Part shown: piece after piece, positions 34,106-42,103 of the stretch | Numbering within the stretch: position 1 is the stretch's first letter | How the letters are laid out: each line of letters begins with the position of its first letter | NCBI RefSeq assembly: GCF_003096015.2 | Contig: NZ_CP029185.2 | Location: 1,832,001 to 1,896,000, forward strand | Length of the DNA: 64,000 bases | Source of the DNA: Limnobaculum parvum | GTDB lineage: Bacteria > Pseudomonadota > Gammaproteobacteria > Enterobacterales > Enterobacteriaceae | Reading direction: 5' to 3' | Translations under genes and position numbers: made by a program | Notes under the pieces: generated by a model | What the model saw: the letters and a program-made list of their open reading frames with translations, nothing else | Databases searched by the model: none | What the model was told of the DNA's origin: nothing

Positions 34106-35473
34106 GTGATTAGCGTTTTTGACATGTTCAAAATTGGTATTGGCCCGTCCAGTTCACATACTGTCGGTCCAATGAAAGCGGGCAAAGAGTTTGTCGATGA
34201 GCTTTGTCATAAAGCGTTAATTTCTTCTGTCAGTAAAGTCGTCGTTGATGTTTACGGCTCGCTTTCGCTGACGGGCAAAGGTCACCACACTGATATCGCA
34301 ATTATTATGGGTTTGGCCGGTAATTTACCCGCTACAGTAGATATTGATTCAATTCCCAGTTTTATTCGTAATGTAGAAACTACAGAGCGTCTTCCCTTGG
34401 CTAATGGTCAACAAGACGTTGATTTCCCTCGACAAGGCAGTATGGTATTTCACAGTGATAACTTACCGTTGCACGAAAACGGTATGACCATTACCGCTTT
34501 TTCTGGTAATAAAACGATTTATACCAAAACTTATTACTCTATTGGCGGCGGGTTTATTGTTGATGAAGAAAACTTTGGTAAAACATCTGAAAATGAAGTG
34601 ACGGTGCCTTACCCGTTCAAATTCGCAACTGAGCTGTTGGATTTATGCAAACATCACGGCCTGTCTATCTCTGGTCTAGTGATGCAAAACGAACTGGCCA
34701 TGCATAGTAAGAAAGAGATCGAAACCTATTTTGCTGCAGTATGGCAGACTATGCGTGATTGTATTGACCGGGGTATGAACACTGAAGGCGTTCTGCCTGG
34801 GCCACTCCAAGTACCTCGCCGTGCCGCCCCGTTGCGCAGGATGTTGATCTCTTCCGATAAATTGTCCAATGACCCAATGAATATCATTGATTGGGTCAAT
34901 ATGTTTGCTTTGGCGGTGAATGAAGAGAATGCGGCCGGCGGTCGGGTTGTCACTGCACCAACCAATGGTGCCTGCGGTATTGTACCTGCTGTTCTAGCTT
35001 ACTATGACCAATTTATTCAACCGGTAAGTCCAGAGGCCTATATTCGCTATTTCATGGCATCAGGCGCTATCGGTACCCTATATAAAATGAATGCTTCGAT
35101 TTCTGGCGCTGAAGTGGGTTGCCAAGGCGAAGTCGGCGTAGCCTGTTCAATGGCTGCCGCAGGGCTGACCGAATTACTGGGTGGTAGCCCTCAACAGGTT
35201 TGTGACGCGGCTGAAATTGGTATGGAACATAATCTAGGTTTAACGTGTGATCCTGTCGCAGGACAAGTTCAAGTGCCTTGTATTGAACGTAACGCTATTG
35301 CATCAGTTAAGGCTATTAACGCGGCACGCATGGCATTGCGTCGTACCAGTGAACCTCGTGTATCGCTGGATAAGGTGATTGAAACCATGTATGAGACCGG
35401 TAAGGATATGAACTCCAAATACCGTGAAACTTCGCGTGGTGGATTAGCTATCAAGGTTGTTCACTGCGATTAA
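34106..35473 (+). CDS. sdaA: L-serine dehydratase 1 (iron-sulfur)
   Basis: Deaminates L-serine to pyruvate and ammonia using an oxygen-labile [4Fe-4S] cluster. The 455 residues match E. coli SdaA (454). The beta domain opens ISVFDMFKIGIGPSSSHT. Catalytic domain landmarks are TAPTNGACGIVPAVL and the cluster-binding NLGLTCDPVAGQVQVPCIER. The start is GTG at 34106 with GAGGAG upstream. The 262-base AT-rich upstream region likely holds an Lrp-type control region, but no site could be assigned. Confidence 0.96.
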   Translation: MISVFDMFKIGIGPSSSHTVGPMKAGKEFVDELCHKALISSVSKVVVDVYGSLSLTGKGHHTDIAIIMGLAGNLPATVDIDSIPSFIRNVETTERLPLANGQQDVDFPRQGSMVFHSDNLPLHENGMTITAFSGNKTIYTKTYYSIGGGFIVDEENFGKTSENEVTVPYPFKFATELLDLCKHHGLSISGLVMQNELAMHSKKEIETYFAAVWQTMRDCIDRGMNTEGVLPGPLQVPRRAAPLRRMLISSDKLSNDPMNIIDWVNMFALAVNEENAAGGRVVTAPTNGACGIVPAVLAYYDQFIQPVSPEAYIRYFMASGAIGTLYKMNASISGAEVGCQGEVGVACSMAAAGLTELLGGSPQQVCDAAEIGMEHNLGLTCDPVAGQVQVPCIERNAIASVKAINAARMALRRTSEPRVSLDKVIETMYETGKDMNSKYRETSRGGLAIKVVHCD

Positions 35474-35482
35474 TGTCACTCT

Positions 35483-35513
35483 AACGCCCTTTTATTCGTT
35501 AAGAGGGCGTTTA
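35483..35513 (+). terminator. sdaA terminator
   Basis: AACGCCCT pairs with AGGGCGTT around a 13-base loop shortly after the sdaA stop. Confidence 0.7.
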
Positions 35514-35621
35514 TCTGTGTTCAATGCAGGTCATGCCACTATCATTTGCAATTGCATCAATCACCAACGGTAATGACATTTGGGCGATAGTTAACCATCT
35601 GGCTTAACAATTGTGGGAGCG

Positions 35622-36443
35622 CTAATTTTTGCGATATAAGCGAATGTAGAAATCCGTTTCACAATAAAAGTCTGTATTGTCAGAAAGTTCAGCGATCAAT
35701 TGCTCTGAGGCCTTCCAAGCAAAGGGGGTCATTTGCAGCAAATTAACCGCCTGTTCACCCGGTAAATTCAATCCATAGCTTAAACGCTGGCTTTCCACTA
35801 GGTAGAAACCATCAATGTGTTCTTCGCTATCATCATGGGGTTGAGGCACTTGATAGATCAGTCCTTTGAGCTGTATCAAATGATTAGGTGCGGGAGTAAC
35901 TGCCACAATCAAACCATCTGACTTAACCACTCTGCTTAGCTCCTGTGCTTTACAAGGCGCATAAATTCGCAATACCGCATCCATCGATTGATTACTGAAA
36001 GGTAAAAGATGACTGGATGCGACACAAAACTCCGCAGAGGCGTAACGCTTGGCCGCTGAACGTATTGCACCTTTGGCAATATCCAGACCATACACCGTAA
36101 TATTTCTACGTAGCTTGAGCTTTTCCGCGAAAAAACCGGTGTAATAGCCTTCACCACAACCAATATCTAACAGTGTCTGAGAGGTTGAATCATCGGGCAA
36201 TAAATTATCTAACAGTGAGAAAATGGCATCTCTTAGAGGCTGATAATATCCCGCGTCCAGAAACTGGCGGCGGGCTTGCATCATCATTTGGTTATCGCCC
36301 GGATTTTTAGATTTTTTATGCTGAACGGGCATCAGGTTCACATACCCTTCTTTTGCCCGATCAAACTGGTGGTGATTACTGCACAGCCATATCTGATTGT
36401 CCAATTGCAACGGTTGGTGACAAAGTGGACATTGATATTGCAT
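35622..36443 (-). CDS. rlmA: 23S rRNA (guanine-745-N1)-methyltransferase RlmA
   Basis: Methylates G745 in helix 35 of 23S rRNA. The 273 residues begin with a zinc-binding domain (CPLCHQPL, then CSNHHQFD) and continue with a Rossmann methyltransferase domain (LLDIGCGEGYYTGFF) and RIYAPCKAQELSRVVKSDG. This matches E. coli RlmA (RrmA). The gene stands near a cold-shock gene, as rlmA and cspC do in E. coli. Confidence 0.95.
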   Translation of the reverse strand: MQYQCPLCHQPLQLDNQIWLCSNHHQFDRAKEGYVNLMPVQHKKSKNPGDNQMMMQARRQFLDAGYYQPLRDAIFSLLDNLLPDDSTSQTLLDIGCGEGYYTGFFAEKLKLRRNITVYGLDIAKGAIRSAAKRYASAEFCVASSHLLPFSNQSMDAVLRIYAPCKAQELSRVVKSDGLIVAVTPAPNHLIQLKGLIYQVPQPHDDSEEHIDGFYLVESQRLSYGLNLPGEQAVNLLQMTPFAWKASEQLIAELSDNTDFYCETDFYIRLYRKN

Positions 36444-36625
36444 AGCGGAATCCTGACGAAATAATGGATATCGGAATCACCGATATATCAGTAAATAAAA
36501 TTTTTATGAAGGAAGTATAACATTAAAGCAGCAAGGTTTGAGATGCGTGTTAATTGTGATTTAACACGTTAATAATGCAGAAACTTTAATTAATCTCTTC
36601 CTCCATCTCATTATCAATTAACGAG

Positions 36626-36832
36626 TTAAAATGCGATTACATCCGTTGCTAACAGACCGCGGGAAGTTTTATAAGTAGAAAACTCTACGTTTTGCCCTTC
36701 GGTCAATGACTTAATTGATGTCGCAATTGATTTACGATCTACATACAGTTCACTACTACCATCAAGTGGGGTAATTAAACCGATACCTTGGTTTTTATCA
36801 AACCATTTTACGAGTCCCATTCTTAGGGTCAT
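36626..36832 (-). CDS. Divergent cold-shock domain protein with degenerate RNA-binding motifs
   Basis: A 68-residue protein that keeps the cold-shock fold outline (GLVKWFDKNQ, then DGSSELYVDR, EGQNVEFSTY, LLATDVIAF). RNP1 is changed from KGFGFI to QGIGLI, and RNP2 from VFVHF to LYVDR, removing the central aromatic residues and the His used for stacking with nucleic acid. It resembles E. coli CspF/CspH in being a weak family member, though its changes are its own. It has AAGAGG before the ATG, so it looks translated. It may bind RNA poorly or act by other contacts. Confidence 0.75.
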   Translation of the reverse strand: MTLRMGLVKWFDKNQGIGLITPLDGSSELYVDRKSIATSIKSLTEGQNVEFSTYKTSRGLLATDVIAF

Positions 36833-36942
36833 AATTTTTACCTCTTAATTTGCTCAGTTATTTTATTTCCTTCTACAGTAAGTTTTTACAACATCTGTAC
36901 CTGGAATATCAGGTTCAAGTAAATTTTCTGTTCCAAAACCAC

Positions 36943-36970
36943 AAAAAAACCCGCATCAGCGATGCGGGTT
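36943..36970 (-). terminator. Terminator of cold-shock gene 2
   Basis: AACCCGCATC pairs with GATGCGGGTT around a 3-base loop. On the minus strand it is followed by seven U. It resembles the cold-shock gene 1 terminator. Confidence 0.9.
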
Positions 36971-37032
36971 CCTTGTCACTGAAGTTAAGAAAGCCAGAGA
37001 CTTATCTTATCTTCCTTAACGTTTGCTGCTAA

Positions 37033-37242
37033 TTACAGAGCAACAACGTTTGCAGCTGCTGGACCGCGTGGGCTGTCTTGAATGGTATATTCAACTTTCT
37101 GGCCTTCGGCCAAAGTTTTAAAACCTTCACTAGCGATAGCAGAGAAGTGAACGAATACGTCTTTACCACCGTCATCTTGCTCAATAAAACCAAAACCTTT
37201 ACTTTCATTGAACCATTTAACTTTGCCAGTTTTCTTGGACAT
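37033..37242 (-). CDS. Cold-shock domain protein (CspC/CspE type), copy 2
   Basis: A 69-residue cold-shock domain with intact RNP1 (KGFGFI) and RNP2 (VFVHF). It differs from copy 1 at several positions, for example EQDDGGKDV against TPTDGSKDV. Proximity to rlmA suggests it is the positional equivalent of cspC. The RNA chaperone role is a family property. The 5' leader has the same two conserved blocks as copy 1, and the terminator is similar, which points to duplication of a whole transcription unit. Confidence 0.93.
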   Translation of the reverse strand: MSKKTGKVKWFNESKGFGFIEQDDGGKDVFVHFSAIASEGFKTLAEGQKVEYTIQDSPRGPAAANVVAL

Positions 37243-37532
37243 CTTTACTTACCTTTAAATTAGTTAACCTGCCATACATCATAGGGTATAGGCATTATGG
37301 CCAGATTTTCAGAGTCATTACTTATGGAGGCACTAAGAAGATGTTCGTCTAATAAGCGAAATCAAAAGATAACGGCTTTAAGAAGGAACTGCTTTACTCT
37401 AATGTCGTACATAAATAGGTCTGTAACACAGGCCGGTTCACATTTACTCATAATGAATCACATAACGCAAGCGATTTCTCACTCTTTTAGGTAAAACAAC
37501 GCGATTGGCTGTTTTTTACCCTTGTAAATTGA
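37243..37532 (-). promoter_or_regulatory. 5' leader and promoter region of cold-shock gene 2
   Basis: AACCTGCCA (37266-37274) and GCACTAAGAAGA (37330-37341) are shared with the leader of cold-shock gene 1 at nearly the same distances from the start codon. An ORF on the plus strand in this region looks spurious. Confidence 0.6.
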
Positions 37533-38459
37533 TTAATAAAGAGATATTTCACCGGCTGGCCGCGTCTTAAATCGACGGTGTAGCCACATATACAACTCAG
37601 GTGCTTTCAATATTTCCTTCTCAACCACTTTATTCATAAATTTTGCTGCTTCCGTAGAGTTATCCATCGGGAAGCCGGTAGGCGGCTCAGTTACCATCAC
37701 GGTATAACCGCTACCATCTATGTGACGTTTTGGCGTAAACGGCAATATTACCGGATTAGCCTGACGCATTAATATACTGGTTCCAATGGTCGTTGCCGCT
37801 TGAGGAACTGCAAAGAATGGCGCAAATACGCTGTTACGGGGGCCATAATCATGATCCGGCGCATACCAAAGGATCTCCCCTTTGCGCAGTTCACGAATCA
37901 TGCCTTTGATATCATGACGGTCAATAAAATACTTATTTGAGCGACTGCGGCCTTTGCACTGAACCCAATCCATTAATTTATTATTGTGTGGCCGGTAAAC
38001 ACCAACACCAGGATTATACATGCCGTATATACGCCCCCCCAACTCGAGGGTTAGAAAATGGACGCCAACCAACAGCACCCCTTTTCCATCAGATCGAATA
38101 CGTGACATAATCTCCATATTATCAACTTTGCACCATTTCTTGATCCGGTTATCAGACCAAAACCAGGCCATTCCTGTTTCCAGTAGCCCCATTCCTAACG
38201 ATTCAAAGTTCTCAACCAGCAGTTTATCTCTGTCTTCTAAACTCAGGTTTGGAAAACAAAGCTCCAGATTTCGCTGAGCGATATATTTGCGGCGCTTTAA
38301 AAAGCGCATTGATAAATGACCTGTTCGAGTACCAATAAAATGAATCACAGGATAGGGTAACTGCACTAATAAGTAGAGCAAAATGATACCAAACCAAGTT
38401 AACCAATACTTTGGCATCAGAAAGGAGTAATGAAATTCAGGTTGTTTAAATTTCGACAT
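37533..38459 (-). CDS. Lipid A late acyltransferase, LpxL/LpxP family
   Basis: Transfers a secondary acyl chain from ACP to Kdo2-lipid IV-A at the inner membrane. The 308 residues have an N-terminal membrane helix (YWLTWFGIILLYLLVQLPYP) and the catalytic H-x4-E motif in VGVHFLTLELGGR. WYAPDHDYGPR and MWLHRRFKTRPAGE also match. The sequence mixes LpxL-like (laurate, for example APDHDYGPR) and LpxP-like (cold palmitoleate, for example FIGTRTG, YRPHNN, final ISLY) features, so acyl specificity cannot be set. It lies next to cold-shock genes, which is suggestive only. Confidence 0.9.
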   Translation of the reverse strand: MSKFKQPEFHYSFLMPKYWLTWFGIILLYLLVQLPYPVIHFIGTRTGHLSMRFLKRRKYIAQRNLELCFPNLSLEDRDKLLVENFESLGMGLLETGMAWFWSDNRIKKWCKVDNMEIMSRIRSDGKGVLLVGVHFLTLELGGRIYGMYNPGVGVYRPHNNKLMDWVQCKGRSRSNKYFIDRHDIKGMIRELRKGEILWYAPDHDYGPRNSVFAPFFAVPQAATTIGTSILMRQANPVILPFTPKRHIDGSGYTVMVTEPPTGFPMDNSTEAAKFMNKVVEKEILKAPELYMWLHRRFKTRPAGEISLY

Positions 38460-38667
38460 TCAGGTTCTGCTTTCTCTTGCTGCAACGCAGCACTAATGGA
38501 CAAAATTAGCCTTTGTTCAAATAGATATTAATATGCTAATACAGATAGCAAATTAACGTGTAATTGAGACAATGCTGTGCATACCATTTGACAATGGGTT
38601 AATAAACAAGTTCTTACCTACCCATTGTTTACATAACATAATGTTTTCAATCAAAAAGAGCGCTGGA

Positions 38668-38886
38668 CTATTTATTGTTGGTTTTTTCTATTATAGCGAT
38701 TTTTTTTGCATAACGTTGAGCTAAAAATACATATACCGTCAGTTGAATTTTGTGAAAAATCATCATCCCAACGGATGCCGCGGAAAAAAGTACATTAGCC
38801 ATCGGAATACCCTTAGCCGGACTCTTTTTAGACCCAAAAAAAACAATGGATATTTCATCTTGAATGTAAAAACCCAACCACGACAT
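38668..38886 (-). CDS. Hypothetical small protein (72 aa)
   Basis: The ATG at 38886, with AAAGG about nine bases upstream, opens 72 codons. The product has one likely membrane segment (MANVLFSAASVGMMIF) and a basic C-terminus (QRYAKKIAIIEKTNNK). I do not recognise it. It fills a gap that otherwise holds no gene, which is mild support, but codon evidence is too short to decide. Confidence 0.3.
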   Translation of the reverse strand: MSWLGFYIQDEISIVFFGSKKSPAKGIPMANVLFSAASVGMMIFHKIQLTVYVFLAQRYAKKIAIIEKTNNK

Positions 38887-38968
38887 GGAAAACAACCTTT
38901 AGAAACCGCCCCTATCAATTGAATTGCGTAATCTATTCCGTTTTAGCAAAAATGCAAATTTTAGCATT

Positions 38969-38984
38969 ACGCAAACGATACCTT
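38969..38984 (+). promoter_or_regulatory. PurR-like operator upstream of fhs
   Basis: ACGCAAACGATACCTT has a perfect left half of the PurR consensus (ACGCAAACGTTTNCNT) and a poor right half. It lies about 140 bases before fhs, whose product makes 10-formyl-tetrahydrofolate for purine synthesis, so PurR control would make sense. Confidence 0.4.
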
Positions 38985-39122
38985 CACTTCATAGTCAGCA
39001 GAACCATTAAAAATAAAATGATGATTCTTGCCCTTTTCCACGTTGATTTATGACATAATTTGGCCTTCGCTTACTCCCGCCCGCTGGGTATGTTGATTTT
39101 AATACATAGGATCATGTAGAGA

Positions 39123-40829
39123 ATGGCATCTTCACCATCACTTAAGCCAATTCAAGAAATTGCACAACGTTATGGTATCACCTCTGAATACCTTATCCCT
39201 TACGGCGCCAGCATGGCCAAAGTTGACCTGTCATTAATCAATCCTCAGGCTTCCAAAGGTAAATTAATTTTAGTTTCCAGCATCACGCCGACGCCATTAG
39301 GTGAAGGTAAAACCGTGACCACTATTGGTTTAAGTCAAGGTTTTAATTTTATCGGCAAACCTTGTATCGCCTGTATTCGCCAGCCAAGTCTTGGCCCGGT
39401 GTTCGGTGTGAAAGGCGGTGCTGCTGGCGGGGGAAAAGCTCAGGTGTTACCAATGGAGAAGCTAAACCTCCATCTTACTGGTGATATCCATGCCATAACC
39501 GCAGCGCATAATCTGGCGGCAGCGGCATTAGATGCTCGTTTGTATCATGAACATCGTTTGGGGGATCAGTTTGCCGAGCAAACGGGCCTGCCCGCGTTAC
39601 ATATTGATATCAATCATATTCTTTGGAAGCGTGTGGTTGACCACAACGACCGTGCTTTACGTCATATTACTGTCGGTGTAGGCGGTGGTGCTAACGGGGT
39701 TGAGCGAGCCGATGGTTATGATATTACCGCCGCTTCCGAATTGATGGCAATTCTTGCACTGTCAGAAGATCTGAAAGATATGCGTCAGCGTATTGGTCGC
39801 GTTATTCTGGCTCTCGATATTCATGGCAAACCCATTACTGCAGAGCGTCTGGAAGTGGCTGGCGCTATGACGGTATTAATGAAAGATGCCATTCAACCGA
39901 CGCTAATGCAAACCAGTGAAAATACACCGGTGCTGATCCATGCGGGGCCTTTCGCCAATATTGCCCACGGTAACTCTTCAGTTATCGCCGATCGCATTGG
40001 CTTACAGCAGGCAGACTATGTTGTAACCGAAGCGGGGTTTGGTTCCGATATGGGAATGGAGAAATTCTTCAATATCAAATATCGCCAGTCGGGTATCAAA
40101 CCATCCTGTGTGGTATTGGTGGCAACATTGCGTAGCCTGAAAGCTAATAGCGGTAAGTTTAATATTAAACCGGGCCAACCCCTGCCAGCCGAAATTGCTG
40201 AAAGTAATGTTGAACTATTGGCGCTAGGTTGCCAAAACTTAGGCTGGCATATTGCTAACGCCAAACGTTATGGTTTACCAGTGGTAATTGCCATTAACCG
40301 ATTCCCAACCGACTCAGGCGAAGAACTGGAATATTTGCGCCAATACGCCCTCTCTTGTGGTGCAGAAGGGGTAGAAATCAGCGATGCCTTTGCTGCGGGC
40401 GGTGCAGGAACAGCAAAACTGGCTGAACTGGTCTCTGATGTTTGTGAAAAACAGCAAGAAGTCACCTTACTCTATCCTGATAACATCAGTCTGTTGGAAA
40501 AAGTACAGATTCTGATTAATACTTACGGCGCAAAACAGGCCGTGTTGACCGCTCAAGCCGCTGACCAGTTAGCGCAACTGGAAAAAGCAGGATTTGGTCA
40601 TCTTCCGCTATGTATAGCGAAAACGCCGCTGTCAATCAGCGCCGATCCAGCGTTAAAAAATGTGCCAAAAGACTTTACTGTCACAATCTCTTCTTTCCGG
40701 GTTTCTGCCGGTGCTGGATTTATCCGTGCTTATGCAGGAAATATTATGACTATGCCGGGTTTAGGTACGCTACCGGCCTATCGCAATATTGATATCGACC
40801 AATCAGGGGAGATTATTGGCCTAAGCTAA
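39123..40829 (+). CDS. fhs: Formate-tetrahydrofolate ligase (Fhs)
   Basis: Makes 10-formyl-tetrahydrofolate from formate, ATP and tetrahydrofolate. The 568-residue protein carries the P-loop TPTPLGEGKTVTTIGL and the family-typical RQPSLGPVFGVKGGAAGGG, and GPFANIAHGNSS and RPTDSGEE-like motifs. It is a complete monofunctional enzyme. E. coli K-12 lacks it, and its place just before rsxA is not an E. coli arrangement. It offers a formate-fed entry to one-carbon metabolism alongside FolD and GlyA, useful in anaerobic growth. A gap of 114 bases separates it from rsxA. Confidence 0.96.
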   Translation: MASSPSLKPIQEIAQRYGITSEYLIPYGASMAKVDLSLINPQASKGKLILVSSITPTPLGEGKTVTTIGLSQGFNFIGKPCIACIRQPSLGPVFGVKGGAAGGGKAQVLPMEKLNLHLTGDIHAITAAHNLAAAALDARLYHEHRLGDQFAEQTGLPALHIDINHILWKRVVDHNDRALRHITVGVGGGANGVERADGYDITAASELMAILALSEDLKDMRQRIGRVILALDIHGKPITAERLEVAGAMTVLMKDAIQPTLMQTSENTPVLIHAGPFANIAHGNSSVIADRIGLQQADYVVTEAGFGSDMGMEKFFNIKYRQSGIKPSCVVLVATLRSLKANSGKFNIKPGQPLPAEIAESNVELLALGCQNLGWHIANAKRYGLPVVIAINRFPTDSGEELEYLRQYALSCGAEGVEISDAFAAGGAGTAKLAELVSDVCEKQQEVTLLYPDNISLLEKVQILINTYGAKQAVLTAQAADQLAQLEKAGFGHLPLCIAKTPLSISADPALKNVPKDFTVTISSFRVSAGAGFIRAYAGNIMTMPGLGTLPAYRNIDIDQSGEIIGLS

Positions 40830-40943
40830 TGCTGTTTATTTACCTCTACCGAGGTAAATACCAATAACCCTACACTTGCAGTGTTGTGATTAAGCCGCCA
40901 ATTATTGATAATATGGCGGCTTCACTCTTTTTTAGGCAGTTTA

Positions 40944-41525
40944 ATGAGCGATTATTTGCTACTTTTTGTTGGTACTGTTTTTGTCAATAACTTTGTGTTG
41001 GTCAAGTTTTTAGGCTTATGCCCTTTTATGGGCGTTTCGAAAAAGCTGGAAACGGCCATCGGAATGGGATTAGCAACAACATTTGTGCTGACTCTTGCCT
41101 CCATCTGTGCATGGTTGGTTGAAAATTATATTTTAGAACCGTTAGGGTTGTCTTATTTACGCACCCTAGCGTTCATTTTTGTTATCGCTGTTGTGGTTCA
41201 GTTCACAGAGTTAGTTGTGCGTAAAACCAGCCCGGTACTTTACCGTCTACTGGGCATATTTTTACCGCTGATTACCACTAACTGTGCGGTGTTAGGTGTC
41301 GCATTACTTAACGTTAACCAGTCACACAACTTTATACAGTCCACCGTGTATGGCTTTAGCGCCGCCGTGGGTTTTTCATTTGTGATGGTTCTTTTTGCCG
41401 CTATTCGTGAACGTCTGGCCGTTGCTGATGTACCCGCCCCTTTTAAAGGTTCATCCATTGCGTTGATTACAGCCGGATTAATGTCACTGGCCTTTATGGG
41501 TTTCACCGGGTTGGTAAGATTTTAA
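40944..41525 (+). CDS. rsxA: RsxA, membrane subunit of the Rsx (Rnf-type) complex
   Basis: A 193-residue inner-membrane protein with six predicted helices. MSDYLLLFVGTVFVNNFVLV opens it, and GIFLPLITTNCAVLG is a conserved Rnf motif containing the Cys that helps bind an iron-sulfur cluster. In E. coli the Rsx complex keeps SoxR reduced; Rnf homologues couple ferredoxin/NADH electron transfer to ion movement. The ATG at 40944 fits the family start; a longer ORF reading begins 39 bases earlier. The stop overlaps rsxB by one base. Confidence 0.96.
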   Translation: MSDYLLLFVGTVFVNNFVLVKFLGLCPFMGVSKKLETAIGMGLATTFVLTLASICAWLVENYILEPLGLSYLRTLAFIFVIAVVVQFTELVVRKTSPVLYRLLGIFLPLITTNCAVLGVALLNVNQSHNFIQSTVYGFSAAVGFSFVMVLFAAIRERLAVADVPAPFKGSSIALITAGLMSLAFMGFTGLVRF

Positions 41526-42103
41526 TGTTTTCTTTATGGTCCAGTATTATTGCACTCACACTACTGGCGTTGGTGTGTGGTGCTATTTTGGGGTTTGCTG
41601 CTCGCCGTTTTCAGGTGGATGCCGATCCGATCGTCGATAAAGTTGAAGCACTACTGCCGCAAAGTCAGTGTGGTCAATGCGGCTATCCCGGATGTCGCCC
41701 CTACGCGGAAGCCGTGGCAAATAATGGCGAAAATATTAATCAATGCGCCCCTGGTGGTGAAGCGGTGATGCTAAAGTTGGCGGATACGCTGGGGATTGAA
41801 CCTCAACCGCTGGATCAGTCCACAATGGAGAGCAATCCAGTACGTAAAGTCGCATTTATTGATGAAAATAACTGTATCGGTTGCACCAAATGTATTCAGG
41901 CTTGTCCTGTGGATGCCATTGTAGGCTCTACCAGGGCTATGCATACTGTCGTCATTGACCTTTGTACCGGATGCGATCTCTGTGTTGCCCCTTGCCCTAC
42001 AGACTGCATTGAAATGCGTCCAGTGGAACAGACCACGTCAACCTGGAAATGGAACCTGCAAGCCATACCCGTTAAAGTGATAGAGATTAATTCACATGTT
42101 TGA
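41525..42103 (+). CDS. rsxB: RsxB, iron-sulfur subunit of the Rsx complex
   Basis: A 192-residue protein, equal in length to E. coli RsxB. It has an N-terminal membrane helix, a four-cysteine domain (CGQCGYPGC, then NQCAPGG) and two [4Fe-4S] ferredoxin motifs, CIGCTKCIQACP and CTGCDLCVAPCP. It carries electrons within the complex. Its first base overlaps the rsxA stop and its last eight bases overlap rsxC, showing coupling. Confidence 0.97.
   Translation: MFSLWSSIIALTLLALVCGAILGFAARRFQVDADPIVDKVEALLPQSQCGQCGYPGCRPYAEAVANNGENINQCAPGGEAVMLKLADTLGIEPQPLDQSTMESNPVRKVAFIDENNCIGCTKCIQACPVDAIVGSTRAMHTVVIDLCTGCDLCVAPCPTDCIEMRPVEQTTSTWKWNLQAIPVKVIEINSHV

Larger units (their letters stand above)
38460..39122. 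other. acyltransferase-fhs intergenic region
   Basis: A 663-base region without a clear known gene. It holds a possible 72-residue ORF on the minus strand (38668-38886) and a PurR-like site at 38969-38984 upstream of fhs. The rest is AT-rich and should contain the promoters for the two divergent flanking genes. Confidence 0.45.

Noticed and set aside
37297..37494. 65-residue plus-strand ORF in the cold-shock leader
   Set aside because: It lies antisense to the conserved 5' leader of the cold-shock gene and has no protein-like features.
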